Positions 17,901 through 25,595 of a stretch of 39,987 nucleotides of DNA are shown one piece after another (position 1 is the first letter of the stretch; each line of letters starts with the position of its first letter). Below the pieces are notes generated by a model. It had not been told where the DNA came from and searched no databases. It saw nothing but the letters and a program-made list of their open reading frames with translations. Made by a program: the position numbers and the translations under genes. The stretch comes from an uncultured Bacteroidota bacterium (GTDB lineage Bacteria > Bacteroidota > Bacteroidia > Chitinophagales > LD1): the NCBI GenBank assembly GCA_903889265.1, contig CAISWS010000370.1:1-39987 (forward strand), given 5' to 3'.

Positions 17901-20900
17901 CGCTTCTTTTAGTGACTATGTATATGGCGATAGCAGCATCCATGCATTCAGCAATTCTACAGGAACTAACTCTTCAACAATTTATGCCTGGACTATTAAA
18001 GGGGCAAATGGAAATATTATTCAAACTCAAACCGGCTCCAGCTATTACATTATCAGCCAGCATTTATATCCAGGTGTTTATACGGTATGCCTTACTTTAT
18101 ATCAGGGAACTGCTTTGTGCGATTCTACCTGTAGCACCGTAGTTGTACCTTTAATTGGTGCCTGCGGAACAGCATCCTTTGGCGATACTGTTTATGCAGG
18201 TGTTGGAGGTGGGGCTATACATGCTTACACAACATCAACCAATGTTGATTCACTGTCTCAGTATAGCTGGAAAATATGGGGCCCTAACGGAGGCCTTGTG
18301 CAAACGTTTACCGGCGGTGATTTTACATCCTCAACACTAGATACCGGCACTTATACGGTTTGCCAATATATCCGTGCAACTGGTTCTACTTATATCTGCG
18401 ATTCAATTTGCAGTACTGTTGTAGTAGGAGGTGGTTCTAATCCATGCAATGGATTAACAGCTTCATGGACGCATAACCTGCAATCAAATACTACCGATTC
18501 GGTAGAATTTCATGCGGCTACTAATCCTGCTGGTGCTGGGTACTACTGGAGATTCGGCGATGGTACCTCAGGCTATGGCCAGAATATAACACATGGCTAC
18601 GCGCAAAGCGGAACTTATACTGCTTGCTTGTATGTTATCCTGTCAGGCACAAACTGCAGCGATTCAAGTTGTCAGACAATTACAATTACAACTACTACAC
18701 CTTGTCCGGTAGCGGCGTTTGGTTTGTATGTTTATAACGATAGTACGATACACGCCTTCAGCAGTTCCACCGGTACTACTGCCAATACGGTTTACGCCTG
18801 GCATGTTACCAACTCTGCGGGAGTGGTAGTTCAAACTGAAACAAGCGTTGGAACTACAGCCAGTCTTTTGAGTCATGCTTTGCCTAACGGCACTTATGAT
18901 GTGTGCCTGTTTATTTATGCTAATACCGGTACCTATTGCGATTCGGTTTGCCATACCATTACAATTGCAGATTCTGTGAATCCTTGCGGAGGCCTGAATG
19001 CTACGTTTACCGCAGCACATCTATCTAACGGCAACGTGCAGTTTACCGAGGTTGACAGCGCTGCCGGTTTAACCCATTACTGGCACTTTGGCGATGGCAC
19101 TATTGCCACCGGCCCAAATCCGGTTCATGCTTATGCCACTGCGGGTTTATATCATGTTTGCCAGTACGTATTTTATGCAGGAGCGCAATGCCTTGATTCT
19201 TTCTGCATCAACGTTCAGGCCGGTGCTTCCGGTTGCAGTGCAAACTTTAGCGCGCAAGGTTATTATCCTCCTTATAACGGCGTGCATTTTACCAACCTGT
19301 CTACTTCAAGCGATTCTATTATTTCATACCGCTGGACATTTGGCGATAGCACCTATGCTTCATTTGCAAGCGGCGACCATGTATTCCCACATAGCGGAAC
19401 CTGGTATGTATGTTTAACAATTTATGCTTCCAACGGATGTAGCAGTACTTACTGCGATTCGGTAAAAGTTAGTTACGATCCTTGTTACGGATTAAGTTCT
19501 ACTTATACTTACACTTACACATCAGGTGGCGGGGTACATTTTGCAGGTAGTACGAGCATTACCAACGCCACCAATTACTGGGCCTTTGGTGATGGAACAT
19601 CGGCAACTACGTTCGACCCAACACACTATTATACCCAGGGCGGAACTTACACAGTTTGTCATATAGTAAGCATTCCGGGTACGCTTTGTTCTGATACCAC
19701 CTGCCAGAGCGTGCAGGGGTCAGGTACCAACACCGGCTGCCAGGCAAGCTTTACTGACACAACCAGCAATACTTTAAACCAGATAATTTTCTATAACAAC
19801 TCAACCAGCAGCGACTCTGTTGTTTCCTCAGTTTGGAGCTTCGGTGATGGTACAAGTTCTACTTATCATAATACTTATCATACTTATAGCACACATGGCA
19901 CTTACTATGTATGCCTTACCATTACTTCTTTAAACGGGTGCACCAGTACGCATTGCGATTCTGTCCATGTTGGCACAACCACACCGCCGGCCTGTCATGC
20001 GTCGTTTACTTATACAGTGGATAGCTGTCAGGTAATAACTTTCACCAGCACATCGACCGGCTCACTTGATTTTCTGCGCTGGATATATGGTGATGGAACT
20101 ACTGATACCACTTATCACCCCACACACCATTACGCCCAGGGTGGGGTTTACACGGTTATCCTGCATTTTTACGGCAACGGTTGTTATAACTTTGATACGG
20201 CACAGATTACGGTTCCTGCGTGCGGAAGCAGCAACGATACCGTATGCGGATATGTGTTTGACGACCTGAATGGTAACGGAGTTCAAAATACCGGCGAACC
20301 GGGTGTTGCAAGCGCTGAAGTGCATATAGGTAGTTATGTAACCTTTACTGACTCAACCGGCCATTATGAAGTTATAGTGCCTGCGGGTACCTACACCATT
20401 TATTATTGTGCCCCGGCAGGTTATGCTTTCAGTATACCTGTATACTCGCAGCATAGTAATTCAGTAACCTGTGCCGCTTATCAGGCTGTTCAGATTGGCA
20501 GCGGTACTAACTGCGGATATAATTTTGGAATTATAGATAGCAGCGCAAGCATTTGCGGTACCGTATATTTTGATGCCAATGATAATCATGCACAAGATCC
20601 AGGTGAATCAGGTATACCGGGCGCACAGGTAACATTCAGCAGCGGCGGACAGGTTGTTTATACCTGTTATACCGATCAGTATGGCCACTATTGTGCAGTA
20701 TTAAAGGATGGTAATTATGTAATTACTGCTACCAGCACAACCTATGCAGGCGGGGTGGTTTATCCGGGTTCTATTACGGTAGCAGCCACGGGTGGCGGGG
20801 CTTTTGATAACAATAACTTTGGTATTTACGTTACACCGGCTGGTTGCGACCTTAGTATCAAAATTACACCTAACACCACCATAACACCGGGTTACCCTGC

Positions 20901-21891
20901 ATGGTACCAGATACAGGTTTGCAATGTTGGAACCAACGTTACCAGCGGCACCGTTAATTTATTTTACGACCCTACATTAAGGTTCAACTACGGTTCGCCG
21001 GTGCCATCAACTCAAAACTCAACCACATTTACAGCAAGCTGGGATTTAACCAATCTTAATCCCGGAAGTTGCCAGTACTATTATGTTTCGCTTACTACCG
21101 ATAGCACAGATGTAGCGGGTCAGTTTATATTCACGCTGGCTAATGTTACTACTAACGGTTGCAGTGATATTAACCTGGCCAACAATGTTGACACTTTGCA
21201 TCAGAATGTAACTGCAAGCTGGGATCCTAACAACAAGCAGGTTTCGCCTGAAGGAAATATCAGCGACAATCAATGGTTAACCTATACGATTAACTTCCAG
21301 AACACCGGAACAGCACCCGCAATTAATATAGTTATTGAGGATACTCTTTCGGCAAACCTCGATGTAAGCACATTTAAAATGCTGGGGGCCAGCCTGCCTT
21401 ATACATTGCAGTTTGCGGGTAATGTTGCTATCTGGAAGTTCAATTCAGTGTCATTGCCTGATAGTTCAACCGACCAGCAGGGAAGCCACGGATTTGTAAG
21501 CTTTATGATACTGCCTGTGCAGGGCTTACCGGGTAAATCGCATATAACCAACCAGGCGGATATCTACTTTGATTTCAATGCAGGGGTAAGCACTAATCAA
21601 ACGCTTAATACGATTGATTACCCTTTATCGGTTGCGCAGATTGCTGCGGATAATGTAACCATTACTTTGCAGCCTAATCCTTTCAGCCAATACACTACCA
21701 TAAAAATAGATGGCGCTGAAGGCCCGTATGACCTGAATGTTTATGATATGCTTGGCAGATTGGTGAAAGCCCAGCCTGCATCGGGTAATATATTCAACGT
21801 AGAGCGGGGAAGTCTTGCCTCAGGTATGTATACGTATGAGATATTAGAGCAGGGCAAAGTAATTGGCAAGGGTAAAATGATAGCCCAGTAG
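14986..21891 (+). CDS. Giant PKD-repeat T9SS surface protein (2,301 aa)
   Basis: The frame is open from 14860, but that ATG overlaps the preceding gene and gives no signal peptide. The ATG at 14986 gives MKSIKHLFILMLAVCFSSLVKA, a clean signal peptide, so I choose it. Twelve PKD domains carry FGDG-type motifs near residues 137, 312, 487, 663, 837, 919, 1190, 1367, 1452 (FGDS), 1530, 1618 and 1700 (YGDG). Seven related units without FGDG alternate with them. Then come two SdrD-B-like domains (about 1753-1849 and 1856-1948, each with GYVFDDLNGN-like starts), a CARDB/DUF11-like domain (about 1955-2070), a DUF7619-like domain starting DPNNKQVSPEG (about 2079-2210) and a T9SS sorting domain (about 2226-2300, PNPFSQYTTI to GMYTYEIL). 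Most repeats have a YxxC and CxDxxC pattern, which suggests disulfides. It is likely a cell-surface adhesin; the ligand is unknown. Confidence 0.93.
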   Translation: MKSIKHLFILMLAVCFSSLVKAQCTAAFTDTVIGNNITVNATAQSVTGYAWYIDGTLSVAANPNTSFTFQNVLPGTHSICLWLYVNNTFLCDTVCKNVTVTSCGSLTAYWNFTTPVNDTVRFAAYDTISLAHHVWSFGDGTNASGTTATHVYSAPGTYTACFYSYIPGTSCIDSLCRTVTIPPASNACGVASFTSYILNDSTIRCYSTSAGAGDSSSYVWNVYNANGLLVQSSSTGHNSSFLSQSIPTGTYKVCLDLYSGLNVLCDSFCSSVSVLRCSSLTASYTYTASANSDTLVVIASTNNPAGTTYTWHFGDGASSTATSVTHVYAQSGNYVVTLLVGNPALTCVDTMYETITIGNPNACGIASFAYYVLNDSTIRGYSNSTGTSDSSSYVWNIYGTSGNLIQSYSTGHINNFLSGGLPIGTYKVCLDLYNAQHVLCDSACNSIQVLRCSSLIGAWQYASSATSDTVRFYGSTSNPTGTTFAWTFGDGNTSSLGTPMHVYAQAGVYNVCLVVSNPALSCRDTFCQSVTVGNPNACGTASFYYYVLNDSTIRGYSSSTGTSDSSSYVWNIYGTNGNLIQSYSTGHTSSFLSGALPVGTYRVCLDLYNAAHSFCDSACNSISILSCSNLTAAWTYTASSANDTLKVAGSTTNPSGTTYSWTFGDGATSSYAGFTHVYAQSGVYTVCLVVGNPALTCRDTLCQSITIGSPNACGTASFEYYVLNDSTIRGYSNSTGTSDSSSYVWNIYGTSGNLIQTYSTGHTNNFLSGGLPIGTYRVCLDLYNAAHTFCDSACNTIQVLRCSSLNAQYFSTVLTNDSVKFSPPTNNPSGSTFTWTFGDGTSSTSTTVTHVYSQAGTYTACLIVSNPALTCHDTLCKSITATGTNCGTLTAYWNFPTPVNDTVRFTAYDTVSAAHHIWSFGDGTNGSGTSVTHVYAAGGTYNVCFYSYIPGTTCTDSFCRTVVVPSNMACGTASFSDYVYGDSSIHAFSNSTGTNSSTIYAWTIKGANGNIIQTQTGSSYYIISQHLYPGVYTVCLTLYQGTALCDSTCSTVVVPLIGACGTASFGDTVYAGVGGGAIHAYTTSTNVDSLSQYSWKIWGPNGGLVQTFTGGDFTSSTLDTGTYTVCQYIRATGSTYICDSICSTVVVGGGSNPCNGLTASWTHNLQSNTTDSVEFHAATNPAGAGYYWRFGDGTSGYGQNITHGYAQSGTYTACLYVILSGTNCSDSSCQTITITTTTPCPVAAFGLYVYNDSTIHAFSSSTGTTANTVYAWHVTNSAGVVVQTETSVGTTASLLSHALPNGTYDVCLFIYANTGTYCDSVCHTITIADSVNPCGGLNATFTAAHLSNGNVQFTEVDSAAGLTHYWHFGDGTIATGPNPVHAYATAGLYHVCQYVFYAGAQCLDSFCINVQAGASGCSANFSAQGYYPPYNGVHFTNLSTSSDSIISYRWTFGDSTYASFASGDHVFPHSGTWYVCLTIYASNGCSSTYCDSVKVSYDPCYGLSSTYTYTYTSGGGVHFAGSTSITNATNYWAFGDGTSATTFDPTHYYTQGGTYTVCHIVSIPGTLCSDTTCQSVQGSGTNTGCQASFTDTTSNTLNQIIFYNNSTSSDSVVSSVWSFGDGTSSTYHNTYHTYSTHGTYYVCLTITSLNGCTSTHCDSVHVGTTTPPACHASFTYTVDSCQVITFTSTSTGSLDFLRWIYGDGTTDTTYHPTHHYAQGGVYTVILHFYGNGCYNFDTAQITVPACGSSNDTVCGYVFDDLNGNGVQNTGEPGVASAEVHIGSYVTFTDSTGHYEVIVPAGTYTIYYCAPAGYAFSIPVYSQHSNSVTCAAYQAVQIGSGTNCGYNFGIIDSSASICGTVYFDANDNHAQDPGESGIPGAQVTFSSGGQVVYTCYTDQYGHYCAVLKDGNYVITATSTTYAGGVVYPGSITVAATGGGAFDNNNFGIYVTPAGCDLSIKITPNTTITPGYPAWYQIQVCNVGTNVTSGTVNLFYDPTLRFNYGSPVPSTQNSTTFTASWDLTNLNPGSCQYYYVSLTTDSTDVAGQFIFTLANVTTNGCSDINLANNVDTLHQNVTASWDPNNKQVSPEGNISDNQWLTYTINFQNTGTAPAINIVIEDTLSANLDVSTFKMLGASLPYTLQFAGNVAIWKFNSVSLPDSSTDQQGSHGFVSFMILPVQGLPGKSHITNQADIYFDFNAGVSTNQTLNTIDYPLSVAQIAADNVTITLQPNPFSQYTTIKIDGAEGPYDLNVYDMLGRLVKAQPASGNIFNVERGSLASGMYTYEILEQGKVIGKGKMIAQ
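15543..17640 (+). repeat. Four tandem 525-bp higher-order repeats inside the PKD protein
   Basis: The start motif (CG[VIT]ASF) recurs at 15543, 16069, 16594 and 17119, intervals of 525-526 bp or 175 residues. Each unit holds a non-FGDG domain (YVLNDSTIRGYS, SSSYVWNIYG, GTYKVCLDLYN) followed by an FGDG PKD domain. Copies 2-4 are much closer to each other than to the other domains of the protein, so the pair was duplicated as a block. Confidence 0.88.
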
Positions 21892-21913
21892 ATTTTGTAA
21901 ATGTCAGCAGTAC

Positions 21914-21949
21914 AGAATGCGGCCCCGTTTGGGGCCGCATTCTTTTTTT
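21914..21949 (+). terminator. Rho-independent terminator of the PKD protein gene
   Basis: A 13-bp stem (agaatgcggcccc / ggggccgcattct, 21914-21926 and 21931-21943) with loop GTTT runs into seven T (21943-21949). It begins 22 nt after the stop codon. Confidence 0.92.
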
Positions 21950-22114
21950 GGATGTTAGCAAATATTCAAATCCGGTAGGGTGCGATTGAGTTGTTCTCAA
22001 ACTTTGAAGGTGATGGGAACATGCAATAGCCTTACCTCTCCTTCTGTTCACAGCCAAAAAGGGAAAAAGAAAATTACGATTTGCAACAGTTGAGGCTATT
22101 TGATTTATGTTGCT

Positions 22115-22351
22115 TTAATAAAGCAGAAAAAACCACCAACCCAGTTCCGCTTTATAAAAAAGGTATTCGCCCCAGGTTAAATTATGTGCTTTGGCTGGAG
22201 CCTTGGTACTTTCGTGTGCTGGAAATTTTTGATTGGAGGGTGTAGGTATACCAATACCGGTGCAATCGCAAAAGGATTGAGGGGCTGGTTTAACTTCTGC
22301 AAATACTGAGAACGCGCTGATTATAAGTGCCGCAGTTATTAGCTTTTTCAT
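22115..22351 (-). CDS. Small exported protein, unknown function
   Basis: 78 residues when started at the ATG at 22351, which gives a good signal peptide (MKKLITAALIISAFSVFA). A frame upstream extends to 22429, but its first 26 residues (Arg/Pro-rich) look non-coding, so I prefer the internal Met. The mature part is about 60 residues, with a Cys pair (FCDCTG) and an aromatic C-terminus (GEYLFYKAELGWWFF). No family is recognised. It is the last gene of a minus-strand series after the lipoprotein, with a gap of about 175 nt, so it probably has its own promoter or is a weak distal member. The short length keeps the confidence modest. Confidence 0.5.
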   Translation of the reverse strand: MKKLITAALIISAFSVFAEVKPAPQSFCDCTGIGIPTPSNQKFPAHESTKAPAKAHNLTWGEYLFYKAELGWWFFLLY

Positions 22352-22526
22352 GGCTTTGCTTTTTGCCGGTAGCCTGCAAGGTGGCCATCGCGTTAAAAAT
22401 ACACTGCCTTGCCGGTGTTCATTTAACAACGCTCGCTGATAATGGCTTACTCAAACAAAATTCATGCCGTAGTAATTGACCTTTCTTAATAGCTGAAAAC
22501 CTTATTATGATACTCTAAATCAGTAA

Positions 22527-22997
22527 TCAGTTAATGGTATATGTGGTCATTTTTGACCAGCCGCCCACTTTAATAAGGGTGGTTTTGGTGGCAGAGGTAT
22601 CGCCTTTAAGTTTAAGCGGCGAAATGTTAAAGGTAAGGTGGAATTTGTGACGTTCCTTACAAGCCCCGTCAACCAGTTGAAACAGCCTGACAGCGGTTTG
22701 TGGCGGACTTGCTTTTCCAAGGTCTCCATTCCAGATAAGTTTAAAGTTGTCCGCATCGCAGCCAAATATCTTTTTGGTAAAAATGTTGAGGGTATCTTTT
22801 GAGATATAAACAGTATCCAGCGGTACCACTTCAGTGGTTGACATAAACAACTCTTTATCCTTTACTGGCTTGTGAAACGTTTCGGAGGTTAGAAAACCGG
22901 AGTTTTTGCCATTACCACCGGCGTCTTCTTTTTTAGTTGTTTTACATGAATACGAAAAAAACACCGGTAACATTAAAACAAGGATATAATTTTTCAT
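22527..22997 (-). CDS. Lipoprotein of unknown function, paired with the T9SS protease
   Basis: 156 residues. The N-terminus MKNYILVLMLPVFFSYSC carries a lipobox (SYSC, lipidated Cys 18), followed by Lys/Glu/Gly-rich linker sequence. The remaining about 100 residues are predicted beta-rich (TSETFHKPVKDKELFMSTTE, WNGDLGKA, KFHLTFNISPLKL) with two further Cys (CDADNF and ACKERH). No family is recognised. It starts only 3 nt after the stop codon of the protease gene, so the two are surely one operon. By position it could assist the protease, for example as inhibitor, chaperone or surface partner; this is inference from adjacency only. Confidence 0.85.
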   Translation of the reverse strand: MKNYILVLMLPVFFSYSCKTTKKEDAGGNGKNSGFLTSETFHKPVKDKELFMSTTEVVPLDTVYISKDTLNIFTKKIFGCDADNFKLIWNGDLGKASPPQTAVRLFQLVDGACKERHKFHLTFNISPLKLKGDTSATKTTLIKVGGWSKMTTYTIN

Positions 22998-23000
22998 GCG

Positions 23001-25337
23001 CTACTTTAACACTAATTTTTGAACTGCTTTTCCCGATTCGGTTTCAATCTGCAGTATGTAAACACCCCTGCTTTCTGCCGAAAGGTCTAAAATAACATTT
23101 TGTGCGGCAGTCTTTCGTTCCAGTATCATTCTTCCGGTAACATCAAAAACGCGGATGCCCGCCATGTCGTTATTTTCGGCAATAACATTAAAGGTTCCGG
23201 TGGATGGGTTAGGTACCACGCTAACTGAAAAAGCAGCAGGCCCGGCAATTCCTACTGAGGATGGAACCAGGCAAAAATGATGCACTTCCTGGCTGCCAAA
23301 AGACGGATTGGTTAAGCTGGCATAAATAAGTGTTCCTGCCTCGCCGCTAAGCACAAAATTGCCCTGCACAACAGAGTCCATGCCGTTGCCGGCAGATGAA
23401 AAGATGGTAAAAGTATAACAGGCAACAGGCAGACACAGAGGGATATTGTAGGTTGCCCCATTTGCCAAGTCAGGATAAGGCCCGCCTGCGGCTACCACAT
23501 TAGCGGTGGCATCAGTAACCTGCCAGGTGGTTTTGCTGCCCACAGCATCGGTTTTAAGCAGCAGGTTCAGGCTGCCCCCCTGGTTAGCTATAAAAAAGGA
23601 AGAGGTTGCAGTATCGTTACCGGGGTTACTATCTGCACCGCCATTCGGATTAGTGGATATAACCGTAAAAGTATGGGCTCCTGCCGCAAGCGTTGTTGTG
23701 GATAGCAAAATATTGGTTGTTGAACCTGGCATCAAACTGCCACTCCATGGATAAGAAGCAAAATTACCGTTATCGAAGCTATAGCTCAGCGTCGCAGAAC
23801 TGAGCGCATTACCGCCGTAATTACGCAAGGTTACCACCGGCACGATACCTGATGAGCAAACGTTGCCAATTGGCTGCACAATGGCCTGTATGCCCGCATC
23901 GTTATTAAGGGAGTTGCCGCAAGGTGGGTACATACCCTGTAAAGTGGTGGCACCCGTGTTGTCAGGGTCAAGCCAGGTTTTTAATTGTGTTGACGAAGTT
24001 ACGCCGCAACTGGTCCAATCGTAGGCAATTTTTCCAAACAGGTCTGGCAGGTTTGGGCCTGTGGTTATGTTGGCGCCGCAGCCATCTGCGGTGCAACATG
24101 AATTGCCGCCTGTTAAATGCCCCACAATAAATTTACCCGGGCCATACAATGGCGAGCCCGAAGAGCCCGGTTCAGTAACTCCATGGCCATTGGGCGTTGT
24201 TGCCCAGGTTACCTGCCAATGTGTGTTTTGTGCAACATTACCCCATGAGGTTGAAACAGCAGGAGTATTGTACGTGGATATTTTTTCAATATCGGCCGAG
24301 GGGTATCCGATGCATACACCTGAATCGGGGGCAGTATTGGTAGCATCCCAGCCGGAATAGAAAATGTTATATGAAAGTGGTGGTGTGTTGTTTAATTTGA
24401 GCAACAAAAAATCAGAAGCGGTTGCGCTGTCTCCATCGTTGCTATCAGCCATTTTCTGACAACCGTTTACCGACTGGTTTTGCAAAGCTGTGGTAGAAGA
24501 ACAGGTGGCTCCCTTATAATTAAAATAAAATATCCACTGGTTAAACTCCGAATCTGTAACCCCATTCTCGGTACAGTGATTAGCCGATATCAGGTATGGC
24601 GTGCAATCCTTGCGGACATTGTTAATCATAGAACCACTACAACTGGCTTCACCAGTATTATCCACAATTTGTATAAGGGCCGATGCCTGTATCTGATCAG
24701 CCCAGTTATCGCCTTCGCTGCACTTAACATTCACTTCGCACGGCCCCGAGCCGCTTTCAACGCTTTTAGCAAGTGGGGCTACCCAACGGTAGGCATAGCC
24801 TACCTTATTGATACTCAGAATGCCTTTTCCTTTTTGCTGGGCAGGTTCATAGTATTCAATAATGCAACTTTCACCGTGTATTAAACCACAGCAAAAAGAA
24901 ACCGGGGCAGGTGTATTATAATGGGTAAATGCCCCCAAAGTTTCCTCTCGGTCAGGCATATATACGTGCAGAGTTGCGCCCGAGGGTAAATATAAACGGT
25001 CGAACAGGGGTATCAGTCCTTGAGCACCGGCTGAGGTAATCTGAACCCGCCAGACGGTACCTCCGCCGGGCAAATTAGTCAGTGTTCCGGCGTTGTTTAA
25101 AGTAATATTGGCACTTATGTTTTTTGCAAAGTGAGGTACGTGGCCATTTTTTGCATTGTTATAATCAAATTGTTCTATATCCAGCGCTAAAAGTGCAGGG
25201 ATTTTAACTTCACCGATACTGCTCTGCAAATAGGATGCAAATTTAAGGCTCAACGGGGCAACAGACTGATCCATTTGCGCCGAGGCTGAACCTAAAAAAA
25301 CAAGGCAGCTTATGCATATGGCAAACAGATTTTTCAT
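23001..25337 (-). CDS. Secreted lysyl-endopeptidase-like serine protease with T9SS sorting domain
   Basis: 778 residues. Signal peptide 1-20; N-terminal propeptide-like region to about 195; trypsin-fold (S1) protease from about 199 to 473; a CARDB-like domain (about 478-580); a beta domain; and a T9SS sorting domain (about 705-778, PNPSTGTFNV to KLVLK). The catalytic triad is read as His254 (SANHC), Asp309 (ASDFLLLKL) and Ser393 (EPGSSGSP). The spacing is close to that of Achromobacter protease I (57/113/194). Asp432 (PDLFGK) aligns with API Asp225, which gives lysine specificity, and Trp365 aligns with Trp169; Thr409 stands where API has His210. Six or more Cys fit the disulfides of the family. 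It probably cleaves after Lys outside the cell. The cotranscribed lipoprotein follows after 3 nt. Confidence 0.93.
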   Translation of the reverse strand: MKNLFAICISCLVFLGSASAQMDQSVAPLSLKFASYLQSSIGEVKIPALLALDIEQFDYNNAKNGHVPHFAKNISANITLNNAGTLTNLPGGGTVWRVQITSAGAQGLIPLFDRLYLPSGATLHVYMPDREETLGAFTHYNTPAPVSFCCGLIHGESCIIEYYEPAQQKGKGILSINKVGYAYRWVAPLAKSVESGSGPCEVNVKCSEGDNWADQIQASALIQIVDNTGEASCSGSMINNVRKDCTPYLISANHCTENGVTDSEFNQWIFYFNYKGATCSSTTALQNQSVNGCQKMADSNDGDSATASDFLLLKLNNTPPLSYNIFYSGWDATNTAPDSGVCIGYPSADIEKISTYNTPAVSTSWGNVAQNTHWQVTWATTPNGHGVTEPGSSGSPLYGPGKFIVGHLTGGNSCCTADGCGANITTGPNLPDLFGKIAYDWTSCGVTSSTQLKTWLDPDNTGATTLQGMYPPCGNSLNNDAGIQAIVQPIGNVCSSGIVPVVTLRNYGGNALSSATLSYSFDNGNFASYPWSGSLMPGSTTNILLSTTTLAAGAHTFTVISTNPNGGADSNPGNDTATSSFFIANQGGSLNLLLKTDAVGSKTTWQVTDATANVVAAGGPYPDLANGATYNIPLCLPVACYTFTIFSSAGNGMDSVVQGNFVLSGEAGTLIYASLTNPSFGSQEVHHFCLVPSSVGIAGPAAFSVSVVPNPSTGTFNVIAENNDMAGIRVFDVTGRMILERKTAAQNVILDLSAESRGVYILQIETESGKAVQKLVLK

Positions 25338-25595
25338 TCGTTCTTCGTTTCTTACTTGTGAAAATAGCTTTTTTTAAAAACGAATACTATATCCGGCACA
25401 GGCAATACCAGTATGTAGCCCCGGAAGCCAGTCTGAACTTAATATATCCGAAACGAACACTTTAAGAAATACAAATAATAATTAATGGCCTTCGTTATCC
25501 ACAACCTTTGGCTTTAAATGCCGCAGCGCCAAAAAAATTAAAGGAATATTGCACGGCGAAATTTTGACGGACCTATTCCGTTTAAATGGACAGAT

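Noticed and set aside
22352-22429. Longer version of the small exported protein
   Set aside because: The added 26 residues would bury the signal peptide and look non-coding.
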